Assembly (NCBI RefSeq): GCF_017114865.1
Contig: NZ_JADEYH010000023.1
Span: 1-64,000, forward strand
DNA from: Streptomyces verrucosisporus
GTDB taxonomy: Bacteria > Actinomycetota > Actinomycetes > Streptomycetales > Streptomycetaceae
Length of the DNA stretch: 64,000 nt
Direction of reading: 5' to 3'
Position numbers and translations under genes: made by a program. Position 1 is the first letter of the stretch. Every line of letters begins with the position of its first letter. This document shows, piece after piece, positions 29,620-37,340 of the stretch. The notes beneath the pieces were generated by a model. It made no database searches, was not told the origin of the DNA, and saw only the letters and a program-made list of their open reading frames with translations.

Positions 29620-30177
29620 GAGGAGTCCTCCTGCGGGGTGATGTGGAGTGTCCGGTGGCCGGCCGGGCACGCCCGGGCGCGCGGCGACACTGCGTGATGG
29701 GGGCATCTTGCCATCCGGACACCAGAGGTCAGGATGCCAACCATGTCAAAATCGGATAACGGGCGTCCGGGAACGATCGGCGCCTGACCAGACGTTTGCC
29801 GCCGCCCGCCCACCCGCCTCCGCTCAAACGAGCGAATACGCACACATAGGGGGAGAGAGCTTCGTCACTCCCCTACCGCGGTGTCGATCGGTCTTCCACC
29901 CTCCCTACAGGCCCTTTGCCCAGGGTGACCCATGTCCGGCGCGGTTCGCGGGCAGCCGGTGAGACGGAAAACATTCGTGCGTGGTGGTGCTCATCCGGTA
30001 GAAAGAGCAGTTACACCCCTCACCCGGGGACCAGGGCGCGAGTGCGACGCGCCCGGCGTTCGTTACCCCCTCGACGGCGGCCCCATCCGCCGGAGAGGCC
30101 GCGGACGTGGTGCCCGCCCGCGCCTCGACCAGGCAGCGGCCACCCTCGATCAGGAATTTCAGCAAAGGGGTCAAACA
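29620..30177. other. Divergent promoter region, ABC operon and malic enzyme
   Basis: No gene in 558 bp; the frame open upstream of the malic enzyme start is not protein-like. It contains the promoter/dyad at 29708-29749 and an AT-richer stretch around 29830-29860. Confidence 0.5.
29708..29749 (-). promoter_or_regulatory. Putative promoter with overlapping dyad, ABC operon
   Basis: On the minus strand TTGACA (29749-29744) is followed 17 bp later by TCTGGT. An inverted repeat, TTGCCATCCGGAC and GTCAGGATGCCAA (11 of 13 matching, 7-bp spacer, 29708-29740), covers the -10 region. A repressor binding it would block the importer promoter. The -10 match is weak. Confidence 0.4.
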
Positions 30178-31383
30178 GTGGCAGCGGAGATCGTCAATTC
30201 CCAGGGCGAGCTGGACGGTGGCGTCGAGTCGGCCATCGACCCGGCGTTCGCCCTGCACCGCGGCGGCAAGATGGCGGTCCGGGCGACCGTGCCAGTGCGG
30301 GACGCGGACGACCTTTCCCTGGCCTACACGCCGGGTGTGGCCAAGGTGTGCAGCGCCATCGCCGAACAGCCGGAACTGGTCCACGACTACACCTGGAAGT
30401 CCCAGGTCGTCGCGGTCGTCACGGACGGCACCGCGGTGCTGGGCCTGGGCGACATCGGCCCGCAGGCCTCGCTGCCGGTAATGGAGGGCAAGGCGATCCT
30501 CTTCAAGCAGTTCGGCGGCGTGGACGCGGTCCCGATCGCGCTGGACTGCACCGACGTGGACGAGATCGTGGAGACCGTCGTCCGGCTCGCGCCCTCCTTC
30601 GGGGGCGTCAACCTGGAGGACATCTCGGCTCCGCGCTGCTTCGAGATCGAGCGCAGGCTCCAGGAGCGCCTGGACATCCCGGTCTTCCACGACGACCAGC
30701 ACGGCACGGCCGTCGTCACCCTCGCCGCGCTGCGCAACGCCGCCCGGCTGCGCGGCGTCGCGCTCGGCGAGCTGCGCGCGGTCATCTCCGGAGCCGGCGC
30801 GGCCGGGGTGGCCATCGCCAGGATCCTGGTGGAGGCCGGTATCGGCGACGTGGCGGTCTGCGACCGCAAGGGCATCGTCTCGGCCGACCGCACCGACCTC
30901 ACCGACGTCAAGCGGGAACTGGCCGGCTTCACCAACAAGGCCGGGCTGAGCGGGTCGCTGGAGTCCGCGATGGACGGCGCGAACGTCTTCATCGGCGTGT
31001 CCGGCGGCACGGTGCCCGAGGAGGCCGTCGCGAGGATGGCGAAGGACGCCTTCGTCTTCGCCATGGCCAACCCCACTCCGGAGATCCACCCGGACGTCGC
31101 CCGCAAGTACGCCTCGGTCGTCGCCACCGGCCGCAGCGACTACCCGAACCAGATCAACAACGTCCTGGCCTTCCCCGGCATCTTCGCCGGCGCCCTCCAG
31201 GTGCGGGCCTCGAAGATCACCGAGGGCATGAAGCTGGCCGCCGCCGAGGCGCTGGCCGCGGTGGTCGCCGACGAGCTGAGCGCCGACCGCGTGATCCCCT
31301 CCCCCTTCGACGAGCGGGTCGCCCCGGCGGTGACCTCCGCCGTCGCCGCCGCGGCCCGCGCGGAGGGCGTGGCGCGGCGCTGA
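30178..31383 (+). CDS. Malic enzyme, probably NADP-dependent
   Basis: 401 residues: oxidative decarboxylation of malate to pyruvate, supplying reducing power and acetyl-CoA precursors. Short bacterial type. Malic enzyme motifs: YTPGVAKVCSAIAE, VTDGTAVLGLGDIGPQASLPVMEGKA, FHDDQHGTAVVTLAAL (metal ligands) and the nucleotide site ISGAGAAGVAIARIL, then FVFAMANPTPEI. No phosphotransacetylase domain. GTG 30178 chosen: it follows AAAGGGG and gives the normal family start. Cofactor preference is from memory of the S. coelicolor homologue, not from sequence. Confidence 0.92.
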   Translation: MAAEIVNSQGELDGGVESAIDPAFALHRGGKMAVRATVPVRDADDLSLAYTPGVAKVCSAIAEQPELVHDYTWKSQVVAVVTDGTAVLGLGDIGPQASLPVMEGKAILFKQFGGVDAVPIALDCTDVDEIVETVVRLAPSFGGVNLEDISAPRCFEIERRLQERLDIPVFHDDQHGTAVVTLAALRNAARLRGVALGELRAVISGAGAAGVAIARILVEAGIGDVAVCDRKGIVSADRTDLTDVKRELAGFTNKAGLSGSLESAMDGANVFIGVSGGTVPEEAVARMAKDAFVFAMANPTPEIHPDVARKYASVVATGRSDYPNQINNVLAFPGIFAGALQVRASKITEGMKLAAAEALAAVVADELSADRVIPSPFDERVAPAVTSAVAAAARAEGVARR

Positions 31384-31410
31384 GCGGTGGCTGAGCGGCC
31401 ACTGTGCGAC

Positions 31411-31460
31411 AAGGCCGCGGGGGCGGTACGGGCCTGGTCCCGTACCGCCCCCGCGGCCTT
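31411..31460. terminator. Bidirectional terminator, perfect 22-bp stem
   Basis: Arms 31411-31432 and 31439-31460 pair without mismatch around a 6-nt loop. The stem begins AAGGCC and ends GGCCTT, so both strands have a short U run. It serves the convergent malic enzyme and methyltransferase genes. Confidence 0.93.
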
Positions 31461-31507
31461 TCCGTCCCCGGGCCGCCGGTCCCGGAGACCGGCACCCGCC
31501 GACCCGG

Positions 31508-32308
31508 TCACTTCAGGCCGAGCACCATCGCGTCGGCCGGCGACGCCCACACCGTGCGCGCCTCGGCGAAGCCCGCCGCGCGCAGCGCCTCGACATGCCA
31601 GGCCGCCGGCTGCGTCTCGCCGTCGGCATGGTCCCCCGCCACCGGGTCGCCGAAGATCCGGAAGCGCTCGGCTGCCGGCTCGGCCAGCACCGGATCGGCG
31701 GCCGCCGCCGCCCACCAGTCCGCCCAGTCCTGGGTGCCCGCGGCCTTCTCACGCTCGCGCCGCGCCCGGTGGAAGGCGTTCACGGCCTCGTTGATCCGGG
31801 GCGTGGCGGGGTCGGGCATGTGGTCGGCGTTGATCAGGACCCCGCCGTCCCGCAGGACGCCCGCGAGCCGCCCGTACAGCGCCCGCAGCTCGTCGGTGCG
31901 CAGCCAGTGCAGCGCGGTGGAGGTGAGCACGGCGTCGTACGACCGGTGCGGCAGGGCGTCCGTCCACCGCTCGTCGCGCAGGTCCGCGGTGACGAACGCG
32001 GCGCGGGGCTCGTCGGCGAAATGGCCGCGCGCGATCGTCAGCAGGGCCGGGTCCAGATCGACCCCGGTGCTGGTGGCTCCGGGGAACCGGCGCAGCAGCC
32101 GGCCGGTGATGCTCCCCGTGCCGCAGGCCAGGTCCAGCACCCCGGGCTCGGCCCCCACCAGCGCCTCGACGGCGTCGAGCATCGCCGCGAAACGCTCCTC
32201 CCGGTCGGGCAGGTACCACTCCTGCTGCCGGTCCCAGCTCTCCTGCCAGTACCTCCACCGCTCGGCTCCGGCCGCCCCCGGCCCGGTCTCCGTGTCCGCC
32301 TGCGTCAC
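31508..32308 (-). CDS. Class I SAM-dependent methyltransferase
   Basis: About 266 residues. Motif I is VLDLACGTGSITGRLL, followed by acidic VDLDPALL (SAM ribose), then FVTADLRDE and LTSTALHWL. Trans-aconitate-methyltransferase-like group; substrate unknown. Start GTG 32308 is preceded by GGGAGG at ideal distance; GTG 32323 is the longer alternative. Divergent from the CGNR regulator. Confidence 0.87.
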   Translation of the reverse strand: MTQADTETGPGAAGAERWRYWQESWDRQQEWYLPDREERFAAMLDAVEALVGAEPGVLDLACGTGSITGRLLRRFPGATSTGVDLDPALLTIARGHFADEPRAAFVTADLRDERWTDALPHRSYDAVLTSTALHWLRTDELRALYGRLAGVLRDGGVLINADHMPDPATPRINEAVNAFHRARREREKAAGTQDWADWWAAAAADPVLAEPAAERFRIFGDPVAGDHADGETQPAAWHVEALRAAGFAEARTVWASPADAMVLGLK

Positions 32309-32406
32309 GACAGCCTCCCGCACCCTGGATACGTAATAGCCTGTAACGAGAGACGACCCTTACCCGCCCCCTCCACGACCATAGAGCGCGCCCGTAAGGA
32401 CCACAA

Positions 32407-33021
32407 GTGGAACTGAACTATTACTCAGACTTCGCCGTGCGGCTGGTCAACACCGAGCAGCCGCGGCGCGGCGAGGACACGCTCACCTCCGTGGAGGCCG
32501 TACGCGCCCTCTTCGGCCCGGGCCAGAGCGCCGCACGGCGCGCCACGGAGGCCGACGTGACCCGGCTGCGGGGGGTGCGCGCCCGGCTGCGCGCGGTCTT
32601 CACCGCCGCCTCGGAAGGGGACGAGACCAGGGCCGTGGACCTGCTCAACTCCCTGCTGATGGAGTTCCCGGCCAGCCCGCAGATCTCCGGCCACGACCAC
32701 CTCGACGACGCCGGCCGCCCCCGCTGGCACATGCACCTGGCCGACCACCCCGCCAACGCCACCGCCGGATACGCGGCCGTCGCCTGCATGGGTCTGGCCT
32801 TCCACCTCACCGACCTGGGCGTGGGCCGGCTGGGCGTATGCCAGGCCGACCCCTGCCGCAACGCCTATCTGGACACCTCGACCAACCGCTCCCGGCGCTA
32901 CTGCTCCGACCGCTGCGCCACCCGCGCCAACGTCGCCGCCTACCGGGCCCGCAAACGCCTGGAGAGCAGCGGCCGCAGCGCCGAGAAGACCCAGCCCAGC
33001 AACGCGCCCGGGGTTCGCTGA
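32407..33021 (+). CDS. CGNR zinc-finger transcriptional regulator
   Basis: 204 residues: an N-terminal ABATE domain (NYYSDFAVRLVNTEQP) and a C-terminal CGNR zinc finger at about 144-186 (C144, C149, then YCSDRCATRANVAAYRARK), presumed DNA-binding. GTG start at 32407 behind TAAGGA. Its last 82 bp overlap the 3' end of sodX on the other strand. Targets unknown. Confidence 0.88.
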   Translation: MELNYYSDFAVRLVNTEQPRRGEDTLTSVEAVRALFGPGQSAARRATEADVTRLRGVRARLRAVFTAASEGDETRAVDLLNSLLMEFPASPQISGHDHLDDAGRPRWHMHLADHPANATAGYAAVACMGLAFHLTDLGVGRLGVCQADPCRNAYLDTSTNRSRRYCSDRCATRANVAAYRARKRLESSGRSAEKTQPSNAPGVR

Positions 33022-33356
33022 ACCTGCCGCAGGGGCCGCAGCCGCACCCACGCCCGTGCCACCACCAGTTCGTCGGGCACCACCCCGAACTCACGGCTGT
33101 CGTTGAGCACCGACGGGTTGTCGCCCCGCACCCACCAGCCGCCGTCCCGCCGCCCCACGGCCCGCTTGACGATCAGCAGGTCGTGCTGGAAGGGGTGCCG
33201 CACCACGACCACGTGCCCGGGCCGCACCGCTCCCCCGTAGCGCACCACCAGCAGGTCGCCGGGGCGCAGCGTCGGCTCCATCGACGGGTTGTAGACCTCG
33301 GCCAGCCCGATCCGCAGCAGCCCGCGGCTCCCCTGCTCGTCCGCCCGCTCCGGCAT
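32940..33356 (-). CDS. sodX: Nickel-SOD maturation protease (signal peptidase S26 family)
   Basis: 138 residues. It removes the N-terminal propeptide of nickel superoxide dismutase so that the nickel hook can form. Catalytic Ser25 (NPSMEPTL) and Lys64 (LIVKRAVG) of the S26 dyad are present, with GWWVRGDNP box E. No clear membrane anchor, unlike secretory signal peptidases. Divergent from sodN, sharing a 167-bp promoter region. ATG 33356 follows GGAGG. Convergent 82-bp overlap with the CGNR gene. Confidence 0.92.
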   Translation of the reverse strand: MPERADEQGSRGLLRIGLAEVYNPSMEPTLRPGDLLVVRYGGAVRPGHVVVVRHPFQHDLLIVKRAVGRRDGGWWVRGDNPSVLNDSREFGVVPDELVVARAWVRLRPLRQVQRTPGALLGWVFSALRPLLSRRLRAR

Positions 33357-33523
33357 CCGCCGCACCTCCGGTCCCGTCCTCGCCCCTGCGCCCTCCCCGT
33401 GTACCCCTCTGGTCCCCGCATCCCTCGGACTTTTGTCCCGGGCGAGTGGGGGCACACGCGAAAAGGCGCTCCTCACGGAGTAATCTCGCACGTGAGAAGA
33501 CGATCACGAGGAAGGACAGCTCT

Positions 33524-33919
33524 ATGCTCTCCCGCCTGTTCGCCCCGAAGGTGAAGGTCAGCGCCCACTGCGACCTTCCCTGCGGCGTCTACGACCCGGC
33601 CCAGGCCCGCATCGAGGCCGAGTCGGTCAAGGCCATCCAGGAGAAGTACCAGGCGAACGACGACCCGCACTACCGGGCTCGCGCGACGTACATCAAGGAG
33701 AACCGGGCCGAGCTCGCCAAGCACCACATCTCGGTGCTGTGGAGCGACTACTTCAAGGCCCCGCACTTCGAGAAGTACCCGCAGCTCCACCAGCTGGTGA
33801 ACGACGCCCTCAAGGCCGCCTCGGCCGCCAAGGGCTCCACCGACCCGGCCACGGGCCAGAAGCTGCTGGACCTCATCGCCGAGATCGACAAGATCTTCTG
33901 GGAGACCAAGAAGGCCTGA
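33524..33919 (+). CDS. sodN: Nickel superoxide dismutase
   Basis: 131 residues including a 14-residue propeptide. Maturation exposes His15, which with Cys16 and Cys20 (HCDLPCGVY) forms the nickel-binding hook. Cytoplasmic hexameric enzyme in Streptomyces that dismutates superoxide. The ATG at 33524 follows AGGAAGG. Only 7 bp separate its stop from the stop of the convergent integrase, so the native 3' UTR has been replaced or sits inside the attachment region. In S. coelicolor the sodN 3' UTR yields a small RNA acting on sodF mRNA. Confidence 0.97.
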   Translation: MLSRLFAPKVKVSAHCDLPCGVYDPAQARIEAESVKAIQEKYQANDDPHYRARATYIKENRAELAKHHISVLWSDYFKAPHFEKYPQLHQLVNDALKAASAAKGSTDPATGQKLLDLIAEIDKIFWETKKA

Positions 33920-33926
33920 TCTTCGA

Positions 33927-35081
33927 TCATGCCGTTTGACCTGCGCTTTCCTTGGCTGCTAGGTCTTCCGGTCCGCACCCGGTCCGCAGTCCGCCGAGCA
34001 CGGCGTCCATGACGGACCGGGTGCGGTCCTCTTCGCCCGGCCACAGATGGGCGTAGATCCGCAGGGTGATGACCGCGGACGCGTGGCCGAGGACGAGCTG
34101 GACCTGCTTGACGCTCGCTCCGCCGGCGATGAGGGCGGAGGCGAAGAAGTGCCGTAGGTCGTGGGTGACCATGTGCGGCAGCTCGACGGTCTTACGGCCT
34201 TCCCGCTCGGCTGCCTCGTTCTCCTCCGCCTGGAGCGCCTTGCGGGCGCCGTTCCACTCCGTCTTCCAGCGGCGATAGTCGAGGGGCTCGCCCTCCTCCT
34301 TCGTGAACAGCCACTCCCTGGAAGGGCGCGCGGCGAGGTGCGTCAGGAGCGCATCGGTGACGACCTCGCCGACCGGGACCGTGCGCCGGGACTTGGCGGT
34401 CTTCGGCGGACCGATCTTCCCCGACTGGAGACGCTGCCGTTCGACGCGGATGGTGCCGGCCTTGAAGTCGACGTCCGACACCTTGAGGCCGAGCAGCTCG
34501 CCTATGCGCATGCCTGATCCGGCGAGCGTGACGATGGCCGCGCGGACGTACGGCGGCATCACACGTGCCATGGCCTCGACCTGAGCGACCGTGGGCGGCG
34601 TGACCTCCTCGTCCGGCATGGGCGGGAGAGTGATCCGGCGGCACGGGCTGGAGGCGATGACCTTGTCCTCGACGGCCGCGGTCATGACGCGCACGAGGAC
34701 GTCGTAGACGTTGCGCACGCTGCCGGGGCCGAGCAGTTCGGGCAGGTTCTTGAACAGCACCTGGATGTCGTTGCGGCGTATCGCCGCCATGGCGCGGGAG
34801 CCGAGCGCCGGGACGAGGTGGAGCCGCATCGCGTTGTCGGTGATGCGCTCGCCCGCCTCGCTGGCGACGAGCGACTCCTCCCACTTCTTCGCGTACTTCT
34901 CGAACGTGATCCGTCCGGCGCGCGGGTCGACGTACTGGCCGGTGACGACGCTGGCCGTGACCTCGTCGAGCCAACGCTGGGCGTTGAGCTTGCGGATGAA
35001 GTGGCGGGCGTGCTCCTTGCCGTCGAGGTCGCGGTAGCGGGCCCGCCATTTGCCGTTGGGGCACTTCTGGATGTTGGCCAA
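33927..35081 (-). CDS. int: Tyrosine recombinase (phage/ICE-type integrase)
   Basis: 384 residues. Arm-binding Arm-DNA-bind-like N-terminus (ANIQKCPNGKWRARYRDLDG), SAM-like core-binding domain at about 60-140, catalytic domain at about 165-350. Active-site residues are complete: R192 (GMRIGEL), K227 region, H307 and R310 (THDLRHFFAS), H333 (LGHAS) and Tyr343 (RIYAHLW). TTG start at 35081 behind GGAGGAG. It lies just downstream of the XRE gene on the same strand, as in many actinobacterial integrative elements. All catalytic residues are intact, so it may still be active. Confidence 0.93.
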   Translation of the reverse strand: MANIQKCPNGKWRARYRDLDGKEHARHFIRKLNAQRWLDEVTASVVTGQYVDPRAGRITFEKYAKKWEESLVASEAGERITDNAMRLHLVPALGSRAMAAIRRNDIQVLFKNLPELLGPGSVRNVYDVLVRVMTAAVEDKVIASSPCRRITLPPMPDEEVTPPTVAQVEAMARVMPPYVRAAIVTLAGSGMRIGELLGLKVSDVDFKAGTIRVERQRLQSGKIGPPKTAKSRRTVPVGEVVTDALLTHLAARPSREWLFTKEEGEPLDYRRWKTEWNGARKALQAEENEAAEREGRKTVELPHMVTHDLRHFFASALIAGGASVKQVQLVLGHASAVITLRIYAHLWPGEEDRTRSVMDAVLGGLRTGCGPEDLAAKESAGQTA

Positions 35082-35084
35082 GTG

Positions 35085-35160
35085 ACCTCTCCTCCGGTTC
35101 GGTTATCGGTATTGACATCCTCGCCGCCCTGAAGGACGGCGATTCCCGCCTACCGCGCCG
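35085..35160 (-). ncRNA. Predicted TnpB guide RNA (3' part) and guide
   Basis: By analogy with characterised TnpB systems, the guide RNA runs through the 3' end of tnpB and the right-end hairpin (35121-35140), and its guide is the host sequence just outside the element, starting at 35111 on the minus strand (TACCGATAACCGAACC). This guide would match the uninterrupted XRE site. The RNA itself is inferred; its 5' end lies further inside tnpB. Confidence 0.5.
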
Positions 35161-36358
35161 TTGAAGGCTGCGGTGTCGAGTGGGTTCCTGCTTCGCCGCG
35201 CGGTGCCGGGACGAGTCCCGGTCTTACCTGCGCTCCACAGGCTGATGCCGCCAGTCCGGCGGCCTTGGCGACGTTGACCGCCGCGTTGATGTCCCGGTCC
35301 AGGACCGCCCCGCACGCCTGGCACGTCCACTCTCGGATGTGGAGGGGCTTGGGGCCGTCCTTGACGCCGCACACGGAGCACACCCGGGAGGTCGGCTCGA
35401 ACCGGCCGATCCTCACGAAGGTACGGCCGTACCGGGCGGCCTTGTACTCCAGCATGCTCACGAACGCCGACCACCCGGCGTCGTGCACGGACTTGGCCAG
35501 GCGCGTGCGCGCGAGTCCCTTCACCGCCAGGTCCTCCACGGCGACCGCTTGGTTGTCGCGGATCAGCTGTGTGGAGAGCTGGTGGTGGAACTCGCGGCGC
35601 GCGTCCGCGACACGGGCGTGTGCCCGTGCGACGCGGATCCTGGCCTTGTCCCGGTTCTTGCTGCCCTTCTCCTTGCGAGAGAGGGAGCGCTGCGCCTTCT
35701 TCAGGCGTTTTTCGGCCCGGCGCAGGAAGCGCGGGCTGTCGATCTTCGTCCCGTCGGAGAGGACCGCGAAGTGTCCGAGCCCGAGATCGATGCCCACCTC
35801 GGGCGCGACCTGGGACAGGACTTCCTCCGGGCCGGTCTCCACGACGAAGGACGCGAAGTACCGGCCTGCCGCGTCCTTGACCACGGTCACCGTGGACGGC
35901 GTCGACGGCAGGGAGCGGGACCACTTCACCTTGACGTCGCCGATCTTCGGCAGACGCAGCCTGCCGCCCGGGGTGATCGACCAGCGGGCGTTCGCCGTGA
36001 ACCGGACCGACTGCCGGGTGTCCCTCTTCGACTTGTACCGGGGCGCGCCCATGCGCGGGCGCTTGCCCTTCAGGCCGTCGAAGAAGTTCCGGTACGCGGC
36101 CTCCAGGTCGCGCAGCGACTGCTGGAGAACGACCGCCGACACCTCGCCGAGCCACGCCCGCTCCGGGGTGCTCTTCGCCTCGGTGATCAGCGCCTTCGAC
36201 AGGTCGCCGGTCTTCGGGAACGGCAGCCCCTCGCTGCGGGCGGTCTCCCGAGCGCGAAGCGCGTCGTTGTAGACCACCCGCGCACACCCGAACGCCCTCG
36301 CTAACGCCATGCGCTGACCGACGCTCGGGTACAAGCGGAAGCTGTACCGAAGCTGCAT
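35150..36358 (-). CDS. tnpB: TnpB RNA-guided nuclease of IS605-type element
   Basis: 402 residues. RuvC-like residues D191 (VGIDLGLG), E275 (AVEDLAVKGLAR) and D356 (DRDINAA) are all present. The zinc finger C327, C330, C346, C349 lies between the last two. The N-terminal helix-turn-helix/wedge begins MQLRYSFRLYPSVGQ. In this family the nuclease uses a guide RNA (omega/reRNA) made from the 3' end of tnpB plus the right end, and cuts empty donor sites. Stop TAG at 35152-35150. Confidence 0.93.
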   Translation of the reverse strand: MQLRYSFRLYPSVGQRMALARAFGCARVVYNDALRARETARSEGLPFPKTGDLSKALITEAKSTPERAWLGEVSAVVLQQSLRDLEAAYRNFFDGLKGKRPRMGAPRYKSKRDTRQSVRFTANARWSITPGGRLRLPKIGDVKVKWSRSLPSTPSTVTVVKDAAGRYFASFVVETGPEEVLSQVAPEVGIDLGLGHFAVLSDGTKIDSPRFLRRAEKRLKKAQRSLSRKEKGSKNRDKARIRVARAHARVADARREFHHQLSTQLIRDNQAVAVEDLAVKGLARTRLAKSVHDAGWSAFVSMLEYKAARYGRTFVRIGRFEPTSRVCSVCGVKDGPKPLHIREWTCQACGAVLDRDINAAVNVAKAAGLAASACGAQVRPGLVPAPRGEAGTHSTPQPSTAR

Positions 36359-36383
36359 GCGGATCATGGTACACAGTTGGTTT

Positions 36384-36800
36384 ATGGGTATCGATGAGAA
36401 CGTTCGCACTGGTCGTCACTGCGTCTTCCGCATGCATGTCCACTTGGTTTTCGTGACGAAGTACCGGCACTCCGTCTTCGTTGACCGGCACTTGACGCGG
36501 TGCGAGGAGATCATGCGGGCCGTGTGCGAGGACTTCGAGGCCGAGCTGGTCGAGTTCAACGGCGAGAACAACCACGTCCATCTCCTCGTGAACTTCCCGC
36601 CGAAGGTTGCCGTGTCCAGGCTGGTGAACTCCCTCAAAGGCGTGTCCTCCCGCAGGCTCCGCCAGGAGTTCCCCGACCTCGTCCGCCACTACTGGCGGGC
36701 ACAGCGCCTGTGGTCCGGCTCGTACTTCGCCGGGTCCGTCGGCGGCGCGCCGCTCAGCATCGTGAAGCAGTACATCGAGCAGCAGAACCGGCCACTCTGA
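36384..36800 (+). CDS. tnpA: Y1 transposase TnpA of IS605-type element
   Basis: 138 residues, HUH single-strand transposase. HxH motif H64 and H66 (NNHVHLLVN), catalytic Tyr130 (KQYIEQQ), RHCVFRMHVHLVFVTKYR near the start. Divergent from tnpB with 25 bp between starts. ATG 36384 gives the usual N-terminus; ATG 36366 is possible. Full length for the family. Confidence 0.92.
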   Translation: MGIDENVRTGRHCVFRMHVHLVFVTKYRHSVFVDRHLTRCEEIMRAVCEDFEAELVEFNGENNHVHLLVNFPPKVAVSRLVNSLKGVSSRRLRQEFPDLVRHYWRAQRLWSGSYFAGSVGGAPLSIVKQYIEQQNRPL

Positions 36801-36871
36801 CCCGGGCTGAGGTGAACAGTGCAGATCCGTGCCCACAGCTGAGGTCAGAGCAGCTCTCAGATTCGCTTCAC

Positions 36872-36891
36872 CACCGGGCTGAAACCCGGTG
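36872..36891 (+). repeat. Left-end hairpin of the IS605-type element
   Basis: A 7-bp stem, CACCGGG-CTGAAA-CCCGGTG, 11 bp inside the proposed left boundary: the structure TnpA recognises on single-stranded DNA. Confidence 0.65.
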
Positions 36892-37340
36892 CACTGCGAA
36901 TAGTCCCGGTAGCCGCCACCCTCGATGTGTTCGGTGAGGGTGCGGGCGTCGCGCTCGTCGCCCATGAGGCGAAGGCACTGCTCGTGGATGGCCCGTGAGC
37001 TGTCCGGGTGGGCCTGGATGTGGTCGGCGATGGCTGCAACGGCATGGTGCAGGCGGTCCTGGGCGTCACGGGCCTGGTAGAACGCCTCGACGGCCTCCTG
37101 AACGAGCCGCCTGCTGTTGACGTCGAGCCCTTCGAGAGGCGGGGACATCAGCTCTTCCAGGGGCAACTCGAAGACGCGGGCGAAGGCGAGGGCCTCGTCG
37201 AGGTTGATGCGGCGGCGGGGCTTGCCGTTCTCGATACGCCACACCGCGGTCTGACTCATCCTCACGCCGGCCTTCGTCACCCGCTCCGCCAGCTCGGTGG
37301 TGCTCCACCCCCTGACCTCCCGCTCCAGCGCCACTCGCGC

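Larger units (their letters stand above)
35112..36902 (-). mobile_element. IS200/IS605-family element with divergent tnpA and tnpB
   Basis: 1791 bp. The right end (RE, low coordinate) holds an imperfect hairpin around 35121-35140 and ends TCAA; the left end holds the hairpin 36872-36891. There are no terminal inverted repeats or target duplication, as expected for Y1 transposition. Boundaries are ambiguous by 2 bp (TA). Both genes look intact. Confidence 0.8.
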
